A stretch of 64,000 nt of DNA from Algimonas ampicilliniresistens (GTDB taxonomy: Bacteria > Pseudomonadota > Alphaproteobacteria > Caulobacterales > Maricaulaceae). Below, one piece after another: positions 19,701-29,306 of this stretch (position 1 is the first letter of the stretch; each line of letters begins with the position of its first letter). The stretch covers positions 124,001 to 188,000 of the forward strand of contig NZ_BSNK01000002.1 of assembly GCF_030159955.1 (NCBI RefSeq), read 5' to 3'. A model generated the notes under the pieces. That model saw nothing but the letters and a program-made list of their open reading frames with translations. It made no database searches and was not told the DNA's origin. Position numbers and translations under genes: made by a program.

Positions 19701-20398
19701 GGCGCGTCTCCTGTTTTGATGCGGTCTTGCGACCAGTGGATGGCATGGACGTAAACACCGAGCGGGTTGCGCTGGAGCGTGGCCTCGTCGCGCGGCGGAT
19801 CAGTGACGATGGTGAGATGGGCGGTGTGGTTGGAAACCGACTGCTTCACACCCGAGCGGAACTCGGTCTCCTGCCAGCGAACTTCGAAAGTCGCGTCTGA
19901 CGACCGAACCACGCTCTGCACATCGACCGCGACAGACCGGACACCGACTTCTGCGAAAGGGTCATTGGTCGTTGCGTAATCCGAGAGCGTCGCAGCGGCT
20001 TGGCTGGTTGCGAAGTCATATGCGTAAAGCCAGTTCTGGCGAACGACGACCGGGTCGGTCGAGACCCCGCGAACGTGGCGGATAAATTCTGCGAGCTGAA
20101 ACGTGATCTGCGCGTCGCTCGGTACGAAGTCTTTCACGGTCGGCGTAACGCCGCGCACCTCGCCCGTTGTGTCAATTTCGACAACGTAAGGCGTGACCAG
20201 ACTTTGCGTGGCCTGCCAGAGCAGACCTCCAGCCAGCACGACTGACAGTCCGATCGACATGAGCGTGGCGAGCCGCCAGTTCTTGGCTTGCACGCGTGCC
20301 GATCCAAGGCGTTCGTCCCAGACCTGGGCTGCCTTTTGGTAAGGCGTCGTCGGCTCGGGTGTTCGCCCGTAGGCGGATTGGGATCTCTTCCAGACCAT
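19697..20398 (-). CDS. trbF: Conjugal transfer protein TrbF (VirB8-like)
   Basis: A 233-residue inner-membrane protein: about 45 cytoplasmic residues, one membrane helix (LMSIGLSVVLAGGLLWQAT), and a periplasmic NTF2-like VirB8 domain containing VKDFVPSDAQITFQLAEFIRHVR and NWLYAYDFATSQAA. TrbF scaffolds assembly of the transfer channel. Confidence 0.94.
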   Translation of the reverse strand: MVWKRSQSAYGRTPEPTTPYQKAAQVWDERLGSARVQAKNWRLATLMSIGLSVVLAGGLLWQATQSLVTPYVVEIDTTGEVRGVTPTVKDFVPSDAQITFQLAEFIRHVRGVSTDPVVVRQNWLYAYDFATSQAAATLSDYATTNDPFAEVGVRSVAVDVQSVVRSSDATFEVRWQETEFRSGVKQSVSNHTAHLTIVTDPPRDEATLQRNPLGVYVHAIHWSQDRIKTGDAP

Positions 20399-20412
20399 GT
20401 CTATCTCCTGTT

Positions 20413-21795
20413 TCAGTCTTCGTCGTTGAGTTTGGGGCCGGTGGACGCGCCGCCGCTGTCACCACCGCGTAAGCCGTGGAGGGCTGCGCTCTCGGCGCGC
20501 TGTCTGTTTTGAGAACTGGAGGCTTTCCTCGCCCAGTCGGGTGCCGGGTTGGGCCCTCCGACGTCTGCGGCTGGCGTGTTCGAATTAGCAGCATCTGCGC
20601 TACGGATCGTGCCGCCTGTGCCGGTGACGGCACCCCGTGCCCCGGCACGGGTCGATCCTTGGATTGCATCGCCTGCACCGTACATTCGCCGCTTGGCGGC
20701 ATGGGCCACTGAGCCGACTCCGGCCTGTGCCACGGCCCCCAAACCGGCGGCTGTGCCGCGCATGCCACCTGCGCCGCTGGCGGCTTTGCCCATGGCGAAG
20801 GCCATAGACGTGCCACCGCCGAGGGATGCACCAGCTTTGGCGGCCCCGACGGCTGTGCCGCCTGCCACTTTCGTCGCACCAATCGTTCCAGCGACGCCTG
20901 CGGCTCCGGCAGCCCCGACGGCTGCCGCTGTGCCGACGACTGCGCCCGCTCCAAGCTGCGGGGCACCGCTGACCAGACCTGTCGCAATGCCTGGACCGAA
21001 CAAGCCCAGGGCGAACAGAGCAAGACTGGCCAAGATAACGCCGCCTGCATCTTCGAGGGTGACGCTGCCAGAGAGGCCTGACGTCACTTCCGAGAATAAT
21101 GTCGAGCCAATTCCGATGATGACCGCAAGCACCATGACCTTGATGCCGGACGACACGACGTTGCCGAGCACGCGCTCGGCTAGAAATGACGTCTTGTTCC
21201 AGAGCGCAAATGGGACCAGCACGAACCCAGCCAGGGTTGTCAGCTTGAATTCGATGATCGTCACGAAAAGCTGGATCGCGAGAAAGAAGAAAGCGAAGAT
21301 TGTGATCAGCCAGGCGAGAAACAGCACAGCGATCAGAACGATGTTTACGAAGAAGGCGACCGGTCCGGTCAACTCTTTGATCGTATCTAGAATGGGTGTG
21401 GCCGCATCAAAGCCGGTGCTGGCAATGAAGCCTGGCCGCATCAAATCCGCCGCCGTCAAGCTCGTTCCCGTTGCCTGCAAGCCAAGTCCGGTGAAGCTGT
21501 CGAAGATGACCCCGGATAGGAACGCGAAGTTGCCGATAATGTAGGCGAAGGCCCCGATATAGAGTACCTTCTTGATGAACTTGGCCATCACCGTGCCGTC
21601 CGAACTCATCGCCCAGAAAACGCCAGCAAGAACGAGGTCAATGACGATAAGTGTGGCGACAAGAAAATCGACTTCAGGGCCGAGCAGTCCAAACCCGGAG
21701 TCGATGTAGACCGAGAAGGTCTCCATGAACCGGTCGATGACCGACAGGTCGGCGGGGGGCGATGGTGGCGGGCTGGCTTGTAGGATCGGGACCAC
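20413..21795 (-). CDS. trbL: Conjugal transfer protein TrbL (VirB6-like)
   Basis: A 460-residue polytopic inner-membrane protein with five or more membrane segments in the first 290 residues (for example LIVIDLVLAGVFWAM and FFLAIQLFVTIIEFKLTTLAGFVLVPFALW, the TrbL signature). The C-terminal third is Ala/Gly-rich and low in complexity, as usual in TrbL. The gene begins 2 bases after trbJ. Confidence 0.94.
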   Translation of the reverse strand: MVPILQASPPPSPPADLSVIDRFMETFSVYIDSGFGLLGPEVDFLVATLIVIDLVLAGVFWAMSSDGTVMAKFIKKVLYIGAFAYIIGNFAFLSGVIFDSFTGLGLQATGTSLTAADLMRPGFIASTGFDAATPILDTIKELTGPVAFFVNIVLIAVLFLAWLITIFAFFFLAIQLFVTIIEFKLTTLAGFVLVPFALWNKTSFLAERVLGNVVSSGIKVMVLAVIIGIGSTLFSEVTSGLSGSVTLEDAGGVILASLALFALGLFGPGIATGLVSGAPQLGAGAVVGTAAAVGAAGAAGVAGTIGATKVAGGTAVGAAKAGASLGGGTSMAFAMGKAASGAGGMRGTAAGLGAVAQAGVGSVAHAAKRRMYGAGDAIQGSTRAGARGAVTGTGGTIRSADAANSNTPAADVGGPNPAPDWARKASSSQNRQRAESAALHGLRGGDSGGASTGPKLNDED

Positions 21796-21797
21796 GA

Positions 21798-22508
21798 CTA
21801 ACCGCCCATCCCTGATACTCGGCCCATGAACGCGTCATGGCGGGCCGTGCCGACCTGCTCTGCATAGAGCGCGCGCGACCGTTCAATGGCATCGGCGCGG
21901 TATTGCGCCGCCATCAAGCTCTGCATCTGCATGGACTGTTTGGCAGACAGAGCAGTAATCTGGTTGCCTGCCTGCATGGCAGACAGTTCGCCGGGCGCCG
22001 ACTGCGACGCGCTCAACAAGGTCTCGAGATTTCGGCCGTCCCGTTCGATGGCGCCGCTGATCTGCGCCTGCATCCGGATGGAGTCGCGATAGGCCATGAT
22101 CGCGGCATCTTGCTGAGCATCGGCAATTTGGGCCTGCTCGGTCACCGACCAATTGGCATAGGCGTCTGGGAAGTGGTGCTCAAACGCCGTTTCGATCTGG
22201 TCGATCCGGTAGGTCAGACCGCGCGCTTCATGCTGGAGGCGATTGATCTCCGCCAGCGTACGGTCGAGATCGGGGCCAAGATAGACGCCTTGTCGGATCA
22301 GATGCTTCGCTTGATTTTGCAGCATTACGATCTGCTGCTGTACCTGCTGGAAAGACCGGGTCGCTGTCAGGACGTTCTGTGCGAGGTTGGTCGGGTCGAG
22401 CACAATGTCACCGATGCCAAAGATGGCGTGGGCCGGCGCGGCGAAGGCGAGCGGCAGAACGACGGCGGCAAGCAAAGCCTGTCGAAGGGTTTTGAAGGCA
22501 CGGCGCAT
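21798..22508 (-). CDS. trbJ: Conjugal transfer protein TrbJ (VirB5-like)
   Basis: A 236-residue secreted protein with signal peptide (LLAAVVLPLAFAAPAHA) and a long helical region containing VLTATRSFQQVQQQIVMLQNQAKHL, typical of TrbJ, which associates with pilus assembly and the mating-pair surface. Start at 22508 is chosen because it is the signal peptide's Met and overlaps the trbE stop as TAATG; the frame extends upstream without protein character. Confidence 0.93.
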   Translation of the reverse strand: MRRAFKTLRQALLAAVVLPLAFAAPAHAIFGIGDIVLDPTNLAQNVLTATRSFQQVQQQIVMLQNQAKHLIRQGVYLGPDLDRTLAEINRLQHEARGLTYRIDQIETAFEHHFPDAYANWSVTEQAQIADAQQDAAIMAYRDSIRMQAQISGAIERDGRNLETLLSASQSAPGELSAMQAGNQITALSAKQSMQMQSLMAAQYRADAIERSRALYAEQVGTARHDAFMGRVSGMGG

Positions 22509-24934
22509 TAGGCGTCTCCATGAGTTGAGAAGGACGAGAGAAGATCGGCAGCCCAATCGAGCTGTTGCCAGTGCAGCCATCGTGCTGCGAAGTCAGAGCC
22601 GTTTGACGACGCTCGGACGCCGTCGGCCTCCATCAGCGCGCCAACCGATGATGCGCCGCAAAAAGCCAGCGCGATGGGACCGAGCGTCAGATCGAAGAGG
22701 CGGTTTCCGGCGCGGCTCTGAAAGTAGTAATCCCGCTTGGGCGTCGCCTGTCCGATAAGCTGTATTTGTGTGTCGTTGAGGCCGAAGCGACGATAGGCAT
22801 CGAGCTGTTGCGGCTCGGTCGCGCGGCTATTGGGCAGGAAAATGCGCGACGGGCAGCTTTCGATGAGGGCGGGCGCAATTGTGCTATTGGCGACATCGGA
22901 TAGTGATTGGGTCGCGAAGATGACCGAGACGTTCTTCTTGCGCAGTACCTTTAGCCATTCGCGGATGCGGTCCGCGAAGACCGGGTCGTCGAGGAAGACC
23001 CATGCCTCGTCCAGTACGAGTAAGGTTGGGTGTCCATTGAACCGCGCTTCGAGACGATGGAAGAGATAGGTCAGGACCGGCAGGACCAAAGCCTTGCTGT
23101 GCATCAGCTCTTCCATCTCGAAGCACTGCCAGTTGGCGTCAAGTGAGATATCTGTATCTGCATCGAGCACGGAGCCGTGTGGCCCAGCCAACGTATAAGG
23201 ATGGATGGCTTGGCGGAGGTGCGAGGATTGAAGCAGAGCTTCCAGGCCCGTCAAGGTTCGCTCTTCGACCGGCGCAGAGGCGAGCGAGTTAAGCGCGCTC
23301 CATACCGTGTCCTTAATGTCAGGTGTAACCTCGACACCTTCCTGACGCAGCAGGTCGAGCAACCAACCTTCGGCCCATGCGAGGTCTTGGGGCTTATCGA
23401 TGTTGCGAAGCGGCTGGAAGCAGAGTCCGCCTTCTCCGCCCAGCTCATAGTGCTGACCACTCATGCCGAGCGTCGCGACTTTTGCACTGCGGCCCTTATC
23501 GAACAGGAAAACCTGCGCGTTCTCGTAGCGGCGAAACTGCAAGGCCAGCAGACACAGCAGGACGGACTTCCCGGCGCCGGTTGGCCCGACGATCAGAGTA
23601 TGGCCAATATCGCCTTGATGGGTCACCAAACGAAATGGCGTATGTCCTTGGGTCGTGGCGTGCAGCAGCGGCGGACCATCCATATGGTCATTGCGCTCCG
23701 GTCCGGCCCAGATGGCCGAGAGCGGCATCATGTGCGCGAGATTCAGCGTGTGGATAATGGGCTGGCGGACATTGGCGTAAGACTGTCCAGGGATCGAGCC
23801 AAGCCAGGCTTCGACGGCATTGACCGTCTCGCGGATGGTGACGAAGCCCTGCCCATTGACGAGCCGTTCGACCGCTTTGATTCGAGCTTCGGTAATCGCC
23901 GCATCGACATCGCTGACGACTATGGTCTGCGTGACATAGCCGAAGCCGACATGATCCTGACCCAGCAACTGTAGGGCGGTGTCGGCGTCCCCAGCTTGAT
24001 TATCCGCGTCAGTGTCGACGAGCGCGGAGGCTTCGTTCGTTATGACTTCCTTCAAGATCGCCATGACGCTCTTGCGCTTGGCGAACCATTGGCGGCGATA
24101 GCGACCAAGCACCTTGGTCGCCTCGGACTTATCCATCGGCAGGAAGCGCGTAGTCCATCGATAGGGGAAGCCGAGGCCGTTAAGGGCGTCCAACAAGCCC
24201 GGTTCCATTGCGCCCGGAAAGCCCATGACAGTCACACAACGGACGTGCTGACCGCCCAACTTGGGCGCTAGACCGCCGACCAAGTCGACACCGCCGAGAA
24301 CGGCATCAAGGTGCATCGGAATGTCCGGCGCACGCACGTGCTGTCGTTTGTCGGGCGCAAGACAAGACTGGAGATAGGTCAGCATCTCATCATCGGACAG
24401 AAAAACTGCCACCGGAAAGACACCCGCAAGCAAGTCAAGAGCAGCGTCCGTATTGCGGACGAAGGCTGTAAGAAAATCTAGGCTCGCGTTCTCGGCGCCA
24501 TTTTTGTCGTTATCGATAAAGACAGTCTCCAGCCTACCGATCTTGTCGGCAGGCGGAAGGAAGGTGAAAGTCAGGTGATAATCGGACTCGAAAAGCGCGC
24601 CCGAAGCCGTGTTCAACCCACGCCGCTCTTCATTGATCAGCCAAGCGAGCGGGTCGCGAAACTTGGAGGGTGCATAGCCCTCCGCTTCACGTCGTGTCGC
24701 CTCGAAGTGAAGCGCCCAGCCAGATCCAAACCGGCGCAAAGCATTGTTGATCCTAGCGCAGGTCGCGATCAACTCCTGCGGGGTCGAGCTGTCGAGATCG
24801 GGGCCGCGAAAGCGCATCGTGCGCTGGAAGCTGCCATCTTTGTTGAGGATCACACCCGGTGCGACGAGCGCAGCCCATGGGAGATGGTCGGCCAGCGCGG
24901 CAGGGCGTTGACGGTATTCGCGAAGGAACATCAT
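22508..24934 (-). CDS. trbE: Conjugal transfer ATPase TrbE (VirB4-like)
   Basis: An 808-residue cytoplasmic AAA+ ATPase that powers pilus biogenesis and transfer. Walker A is VGPTGAGKSVLLCLL and Walker B LLVLDEAWVFLDD, followed by IREWLKVLRKKNVSVIFATQSL. The start at 24934 (MMFLREYRQRPAALADHLPW) matches the conserved TrbE N-terminus; the open frame continues 95 codons upstream but that part overlaps trbD and is unlike TrbE. Confidence 0.95.
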   Translation of the reverse strand: MMFLREYRQRPAALADHLPWAALVAPGVILNKDGSFQRTMRFRGPDLDSSTPQELIATCARINNALRRFGSGWALHFEATRREAEGYAPSKFRDPLAWLINEERRGLNTASGALFESDYHLTFTFLPPADKIGRLETVFIDNDKNGAENASLDFLTAFVRNTDAALDLLAGVFPVAVFLSDDEMLTYLQSCLAPDKRQHVRAPDIPMHLDAVLGGVDLVGGLAPKLGGQHVRCVTVMGFPGAMEPGLLDALNGLGFPYRWTTRFLPMDKSEATKVLGRYRRQWFAKRKSVMAILKEVITNEASALVDTDADNQAGDADTALQLLGQDHVGFGYVTQTIVVSDVDAAITEARIKAVERLVNGQGFVTIRETVNAVEAWLGSIPGQSYANVRQPIIHTLNLAHMMPLSAIWAGPERNDHMDGPPLLHATTQGHTPFRLVTHQGDIGHTLIVGPTGAGKSVLLCLLALQFRRYENAQVFLFDKGRSAKVATLGMSGQHYELGGEGGLCFQPLRNIDKPQDLAWAEGWLLDLLRQEGVEVTPDIKDTVWSALNSLASAPVEERTLTGLEALLQSSHLRQAIHPYTLAGPHGSVLDADTDISLDANWQCFEMEELMHSKALVLPVLTYLFHRLEARFNGHPTLLVLDEAWVFLDDPVFADRIREWLKVLRKKNVSVIFATQSLSDVANSTIAPALIESCPSRIFLPNSRATEPQQLDAYRRFGLNDTQIQLIGQATPKRDYYFQSRAGNRLFDLTLGPIALAFCGASSVGALMEADGVRASSNGSDFAARWLHWQQLDWAADLLSSFSTHGDA

Positions 24935-25197
24935 GCGAGATAACCTTTCTGGCGAAGGTGGCGGCGCAGCACGTCGAGGAAGAGCGGATCGCGCTTGGCC
25001 GCGAAGACGCAGGCCGTCTGAGCCACAACCCAGACGGCGATGCCGACAGGCAAGAGCTGAAGGCCTAGGCCGAGTGCCGTTGCGAGCGTGCCATTGAGGA
25101 TTGTGGCGGCGCGGGGCGCGCCTGCCATCATGATCGGCTGCGTGACTGAGCGGTGGACCGGAATGCTGAACCCCTCGATGTACTGAGCGGTGTTCAT
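24931..25197 (-). CDS. trbD: Conjugal transfer protein TrbD (VirB3-like)
   Basis: An 88-residue membrane protein with the TrbD N-terminus EGFSIPVHRSVTQPIMMAGAPR and two hydrophobic segments. Start at 25197 (MNTAQYIEGF) is set by homology; the frame is open much further upstream. It overlaps trbC by 1 base and trbE by 4. Confidence 0.94.
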   Translation of the reverse strand: MNTAQYIEGFSIPVHRSVTQPIMMAGAPRAATILNGTLATALGLGLQLLPVGIAVWVVAQTACVFAAKRDPLFLDVLRRHLRQKGYLA

Positions 25198-25544
25198 CAA
25201 AGCACCGCTCCGCCACCAAAGCTGAAGAAGCTCAGGAAGAAGCTGGTCGCGGTAAAGGCGATGGACAGGCCGAAGACGATCTGAATCAGCTTGCGGAAAC
25301 CTCCGCCCGTGTCGCCGAAAGCAAGGCCGAGACCGGCTAGGATGATCGCCATCGTGCCGACGATCTTGGCAATGGGGCCTTCGACGGAAGAGAGAATCTG
25401 CGTCAGCGGTCCTTCCCACGGCATACCCGACCCAGCTGCATGGGCAGATGGGGCAAGGAAGAAGACAGCGAGACCAACCGAAAGGCCGATGGCCAATTGT
25501 CGAGTGGAATGAGAGTTGAAGGCAGGACTGGAGAACAGCGTCAC
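25197..25544 (-). CDS. trbC: Conjugal transfer pilin TrbC (VirB2-like)
   Basis: A 115-residue prepilin with a long N-terminal signal ending in SAHAAGSG and two membrane helices (KIVGTMAIILAGLGLAFG and LIQIVFGLSIAFTATSFFLSFFSFGG), as in the cyclised TrbC pilins. Translation starts at a GTG with AAGGAG about 6 bases upstream. The 68 bases before it contain a GAGGCTTAAGCCTC palindrome, so trbC may have a promoter separate from trbB. Confidence 0.93.
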   Translation of the reverse strand: MTLFSSPAFNSHSTRQLAIGLSVGLAVFFLAPSAHAAGSGMPWEGPLTQILSSVEGPIAKIVGTMAIILAGLGLAFGDTGGGFRKLIQIVFGLSIAFTATSFFLSFFSFGGGAVL

Positions 25545-25587
25545 AGGGGACTCCTTTTTGGATGGTAGAGGAACTCAAGTTTGACGT

Positions 25588-25601
25588 GAGGCTTAAGCCT
25601 C
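25588..25601. promoter_or_regulatory. 14-bp palindrome upstream of trbC
   Basis: GAGGCTTAAGCCTC is a perfect palindrome in the trbB-trbC gap. The ten bases CTTAAGCCTC recur just before the traG start (29326-29335 read on the minus strand). It may be an operator shared by the two transcription units. Confidence 0.45.
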
Positions 25602-25612
25602 GAAACTGATTG

Positions 25613-26578
25613 CTAGGGTGGATCAGGGACCATCGGGCGAAGCCGATAGCCACCGTTGGTGCTGTCGCTTCCGAGCACTTCGAGGACATCTGTCACGCGG
25701 CGCACTCCAGATCGGTTCTCGATCCCGACGACGACGTTGACCGCTGCGGCAATGAGTTTGCGAGGCACGCTTTGAACGACTTCGCCGACAAGCTGCTCCA
25801 GACGGTCGAGACCATCGGCGGCGCTGTTGGCGTGTACCGTGGCGAGACCACCCGGGTGTCCGGTGGACCAGGCTTTGAGAAGATCGAGTGCTTCACCCCC
25901 ACGGACTTCACCAACCACGATGCGGTCCGGTCTCAGGCGGAGTGTTGAGCGCAATAGGTTAGCCATAGAGACTGTCGGCTGGGTGCGAAGAGCGACACAG
26001 TCATCGGCGTTGCATTGGAGCTCGCGTGTGTCCTCCAGAATAAGGACGCGATGACCCGTGTCAGCGACTTCGGAGAGGAGGGCATTAGCAAAGGTTGTCT
26101 TGCCTGAGCCCGTTCCACCGACGATTAAGATGTTGTTGCGATCGGCGACAGCGGAGCGAAGTAGGTCAGCGGTCTGGTTATCCATTGTGCCTGCGTCGAC
26201 ATAATCGTGGAGCGTATACACGCGCGCAGCATGATTGCGGATCGAGAAGGACGGGGCTTGCACCACCGGAGGTAAAATGCCCTCGAACCGTTGGCCGCCG
26301 ATGGGCAACTCCGCGCTGACAATAGGGTGCTCTCGCGTGACGTCTTGTCCAGCCAAGCTCGCAACGAGGCGCACGATCCGCTCCGCCTTCTCGGACGTGA
26401 TGATCGTACCGCGTGTCAGGCGGCCTTGGCCTGCTGTCTCGATCCAGAGCTTGCCGTCCGGATTCTGCATAATCTCAACTACGGTTGGGTCTGACAGAGC
26501 CTTGCAGATGACGGGACCGAATGCGCTGCGTAGCATGGCGTCCGTGCGAAGGCGGCTTGGTGAATCACGTTCAATCAT
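25613..26578 (-). CDS. trbB: Conjugal transfer ATPase TrbB (VirB11-like)
   Basis: A 321-residue hexameric secretion ATPase. It shows Walker A VGGTGSGKTTFANALL, the Asp box ILEDTRELQC, Walker B-like PDRIVVGEVRGGEALDLLKAWSTGHPGG, and the His box GGLATVHANSA. The start at 26578 (MIERDSPSRL) has a strong GGAGG immediately upstream, so I prefer it to an ATG five codons earlier that overlaps that site. Overlaps the ribbon-helix-helix gene by 8 bases. Confidence 0.95.
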   Translation of the reverse strand: MIERDSPSRLRTDAMLRSAFGPVICKALSDPTVVEIMQNPDGKLWIETAGQGRLTRGTIITSEKAERIVRLVASLAGQDVTREHPIVSAELPIGGQRFEGILPPVVQAPSFSIRNHAARVYTLHDYVDAGTMDNQTADLLRSAVADRNNILIVGGTGSGKTTFANALLSEVADTGHRVLILEDTRELQCNADDCVALRTQPTVSMANLLRSTLRLRPDRIVVGEVRGGEALDLLKAWSTGHPGGLATVHANSAADGLDRLEQLVGEVVQSVPRKLIAAAVNVVVGIENRSGVRRVTDVLEVLGSDSTNGGYRLRPMVPDPP

Positions 26579-27086
26579 TGGAACCTCCTTCATTTTCGGA
26601 CATGGCGTCCGAGCGTTCCGGAGCCGGTGCGTTCATTGTCTCCAGTTGTTCCTTCGTGAAAAACGAACTGATATCGGCCATAACATCCTCAGCACGTGCG
26701 AGTATGCCTCGAGTGCTATCCGACCTGACCGTAGTCAGATCTTCGATGAAGCGATTAAAGCGTAAGATGCCCAGATCACTTGCCGTTTCACGCCGGTCTG
26801 ACGGGATCTCCGGGATGAGCGTCAGGAAGTATTGTATAAAGAGTCCTAGGGCGTCCGACACGACGGCGAGCTTCCGGGTGTGGACTTCGTCGGCCCGGTT
26901 CATCCGGTCCATTCGACGTAGAAGCGGATTGTTTTGTTCGTGAACCCTGTCTTCGGAGTACCAGAGCGTCAAAGCCTGTTCGGCAATCTCCGAGTAGCTC
27001 ATGCCCGGACGGCTGGCGTCGAGTTTCAGGCGAAGGAAAATCTTGTCCGATAGATAGACGGTCACTTTGGGTTTGGCCGTTACCAT
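26571..27086 (-). CDS. Ribbon-helix-helix (CopG-like) protein
   Basis: A 171-residue protein whose first 45 residues (KVTVYLSDKIFLRLKLDASRPGMSYSEIAEQALTLWY) look like a ribbon-helix-helix DNA-binding fold, followed by a long helical region and an acidic tail. CopG-like proteins occupy the same place between traG and trbB in related elements; they may regulate the transfer operon or aid the coupling protein, but neither role can be read from the sequence. Confidence 0.75.
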   Translation of the reverse strand: MVTAKPKVTVYLSDKIFLRLKLDASRPGMSYSEIAEQALTLWYSEDRVHEQNNPLLRRMDRMNRADEVHTRKLAVVSDALGLFIQYFLTLIPEIPSDRRETASDLGILRFNRFIEDLTTVRSDSTRGILARAEDVMADISSFFTKEQLETMNAPAPERSDAMSENEGGSND

Positions 27087-27087
27087 T

Positions 27088-27291
27088 TTAACCTCCCGCG
27101 CTCAGATCGGAGAAGGTGATCTGGCAAAGGCAAGCCTTGTCATTTGCCGGTATTGTTGGCGTCGTATCCGGGATATGAACTACGAGCAGTTCCAGCACCT
27201 TCGAAATCGTTTCTTGTCGGCGGGCCGAAACCGCGAGCGTTTCAGCGATCATGTCGAGGCGTTTGAGGATGTCGTTTTGGTCAGGGGTCAT
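27088..27291 (-). CDS. Small protein between traG and the RHH gene
   Basis: A 67-residue protein, mostly helical (MTPDQNDILKRLDMIAETLAVSARRQETISKVLELLVV), unknown family. It overlaps the traG stop by 4 bases (ATGA) and ends one base before the ribbon-helix-helix gene, so it is very likely translated as part of the transfer operon. Confidence 0.65.
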   Translation of the reverse strand: MTPDQNDILKRLDMIAETLAVSARRQETISKVLELLVVHIPDTTPTIPANDKACLCQITFSDLSAGG

Positions 27292-29306
27292 GTCATGCCT
27301 TTCAGGTCGATGCCTGGCGTGTCCTGCCCAATGGCGAAGACCGTGCGGGGAAGCGTAGGTTGGAGGGAGGCGTCTGATTGCGCGTCGGCGCCTACCTCGG
27401 CGGTCGTCTCAAGCGGCTCGGTGTTGTTCGAGCGTTCCTTCAACTCTTGCCGGTCCGGCGCCCGCTCCTTGCCGCCGTCGCTCTGCGGGGCAAAGGCGGC
27501 ACTGGCAGTCGCTTTGTAGAGCGTATCGACGATGTCGGCCGTTCGGTGACCCCAGTCATCCCGACGAGGGGAAGGACGGTCGCCATAGGAATGACTAGGG
27601 TCGTTCAACACCGGGGGTGGAGTGACCCGGCCGTTGAAATTCTTGTCCGCATAATAGCGAATCTTGTTTGCGCGGATCGGCGGTGTGCCGGAGATGAGCA
27701 CCACCTGCTCATCGCTCGGTAGCTGCATGACCTCGCCGGGTGTCAGAAGCTGGCGCGCCGTCTCCTGCCGGGAGACCATGACGTGCGACAGCCAGGGCGC
27801 GAGGCGATGTCCGGCATAGTTGCGCATGGCGCGCATTTCCGTGGTCGAGCCCAAAGCGTCGCTAACCCGCTTGGCCGTGCGCTCATCGTTCGTCGCGAAC
27901 GCGATCCGCACATGGCAGTTGTCGAGAATGGAGTTGTTCGGGCCGTAGGCTTTCTCGATCTGGTTGAGCGATTGCGCGATCAGAAAAGCGCGCAAGCCAT
28001 ATCCCGCCATGAAGGCCAGCGCGCTTTCGAAGAAGTCGAGCCGCCCAAGCGCAGGAAATTCGTCCAGCATCAGGAGAAGCTGGCGGCGTGAGGTCCCGTC
28101 GATCTCTCCGTCCAATTTTTCGGTCAACCGGCGACCAATCTGGTTCAGAATCAGCCGCACAAGGGGCTTTGTGCGAGAGATGTCGGATGGTGGAACGACC
28201 AGGTAGAGCGAGACGGGCTTCTCCGCGCTCACCAGATCCTCGATCCGCCAATCGCAACGTGAGGTCACCTCGGCCACGGTCGGGTCGCGATACAGGCCTA
28301 GGAAGCTCATCGCCGTCGAGAGCACGCCAGAGCGTTCGTTCTCAGACTTGTTGAGCAGTTCTCGTGCCGCCTGCGCGACGACGGGATGGACCTTCGGAGT
28401 AGCTGCATCCCCGCAGCCGAGGTGATTGGTGGACATCATCGCCCGCAACGTCTTCTCAAATGAGCGCGCGGGGTCAGACAGAAAGGTGGCAACGCGAGAG
28501 AGTGTCTTTTCCTCTTCTGCGTAGAGAATGTGGAGGATTGCGCCGACAAGCAGAGCGTGACCTGTCTTCTCCCAATGGGATCGACGCTCCAGCGCGCCCT
28601 CTGGGTCAACGAGGATGTCGGCAATATTCTGGACATCGCGCACTTCGTTCCGGCCCATGCGGACTTCGAGTAGCGGGTTGTACTTCGCGGACGCCGGGTT
28701 GGTCGGATCGAACAGCAAGCAGTGCGAGAGAGTCGACCGCCAGCCGGATGTGAGTTGCCAGTTCTCACCCTTGATGTCATGAATAACGGCGGAATGCGGC
28801 CAGGACAGCAAGGTCGGAATGACGAGACCGACGCCTTTACCCGACCGAGTCGGTGCGAACGTCATGACGTGTTCGGGGCCGTCGTGGCGGAGATAGTCGG
28901 CTTTCGTGCGGCCAATGAAGACCCCGTTTCGCCCAAAGAGGCCGATTTGTTTCATGTCCTGAGCATTTGCCCAACGAGAGGAGCCGAAGGTTGTCAACGC
29001 TTTTGCTTGCCGACCACGCCAGACCGACCCGATGACCGCGAAGACGACTCCAAGGAAGGTAAAACCAATGGCGATCTGCCCGCCCGTATTGAACACCTCT
29101 GGAGCATAAGGCTCAAAGGCGTACCACCATTCGAAGAGCCTCCATGGATAGTAGACCGGCGTATCGCCTGCCAGAAACCACGGCGCACCCAAGTAAGGGT
29201 CGAAGTGGAATTCAGTGGCGACCCATTGGGTCGCCGTCCACATGCCAGTGCCGATCGTCGTGAAGACGATAGTGACTTGGCCGATGAGAATGGACTGGGG
29301 CGACAT
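27288..29306 (-). CDS. traG: Conjugative coupling protein TraG (VirD4-like)
   Basis: A 672-residue type IV coupling protein that brings the relaxase-DNA complex to the channel. Two N-terminal membrane segments flank a periplasmic stretch. Walker A is APTRSGKGVGLVIPTLL, the nearby YNPLLEVRMG and Walker B LLMLDEFPALGRLDFFESAL are typical, and FLIAQSLNQIEKAYG follows. The last 120 residues are a variable hydrophilic tail. It begins the transfer operon; the upstream 465 bases should hold the promoter. Confidence 0.95.
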   Translation of the reverse strand: MSPQSILIGQVTIVFTTIGTGMWTATQWVATEFHFDPYLGAPWFLAGDTPVYYPWRLFEWWYAFEPYAPEVFNTGGQIAIGFTFLGVVFAVIGSVWRGRQAKALTTFGSSRWANAQDMKQIGLFGRNGVFIGRTKADYLRHDGPEHVMTFAPTRSGKGVGLVIPTLLSWPHSAVIHDIKGENWQLTSGWRSTLSHCLLFDPTNPASAKYNPLLEVRMGRNEVRDVQNIADILVDPEGALERRSHWEKTGHALLVGAILHILYAEEEKTLSRVATFLSDPARSFEKTLRAMMSTNHLGCGDAATPKVHPVVAQAARELLNKSENERSGVLSTAMSFLGLYRDPTVAEVTSRCDWRIEDLVSAEKPVSLYLVVPPSDISRTKPLVRLILNQIGRRLTEKLDGEIDGTSRRQLLLMLDEFPALGRLDFFESALAFMAGYGLRAFLIAQSLNQIEKAYGPNNSILDNCHVRIAFATNDERTAKRVSDALGSTTEMRAMRNYAGHRLAPWLSHVMVSRQETARQLLTPGEVMQLPSDEQVVLISGTPPIRANKIRYYADKNFNGRVTPPPVLNDPSHSYGDRPSPRRDDWGHRTADIVDTLYKATASAAFAPQSDGGKERAPDRQELKERSNNTEPLETTAEVGADAQSDASLQPTLPRTVFAIGQDTPGIDLKGMT

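Noticed and set aside
24935-25219. N-terminal extension of TrbE by 95 codons
   Set aside because: The extension overlaps trbD, has random Arg/His-rich composition and is absent from TrbE proteins.
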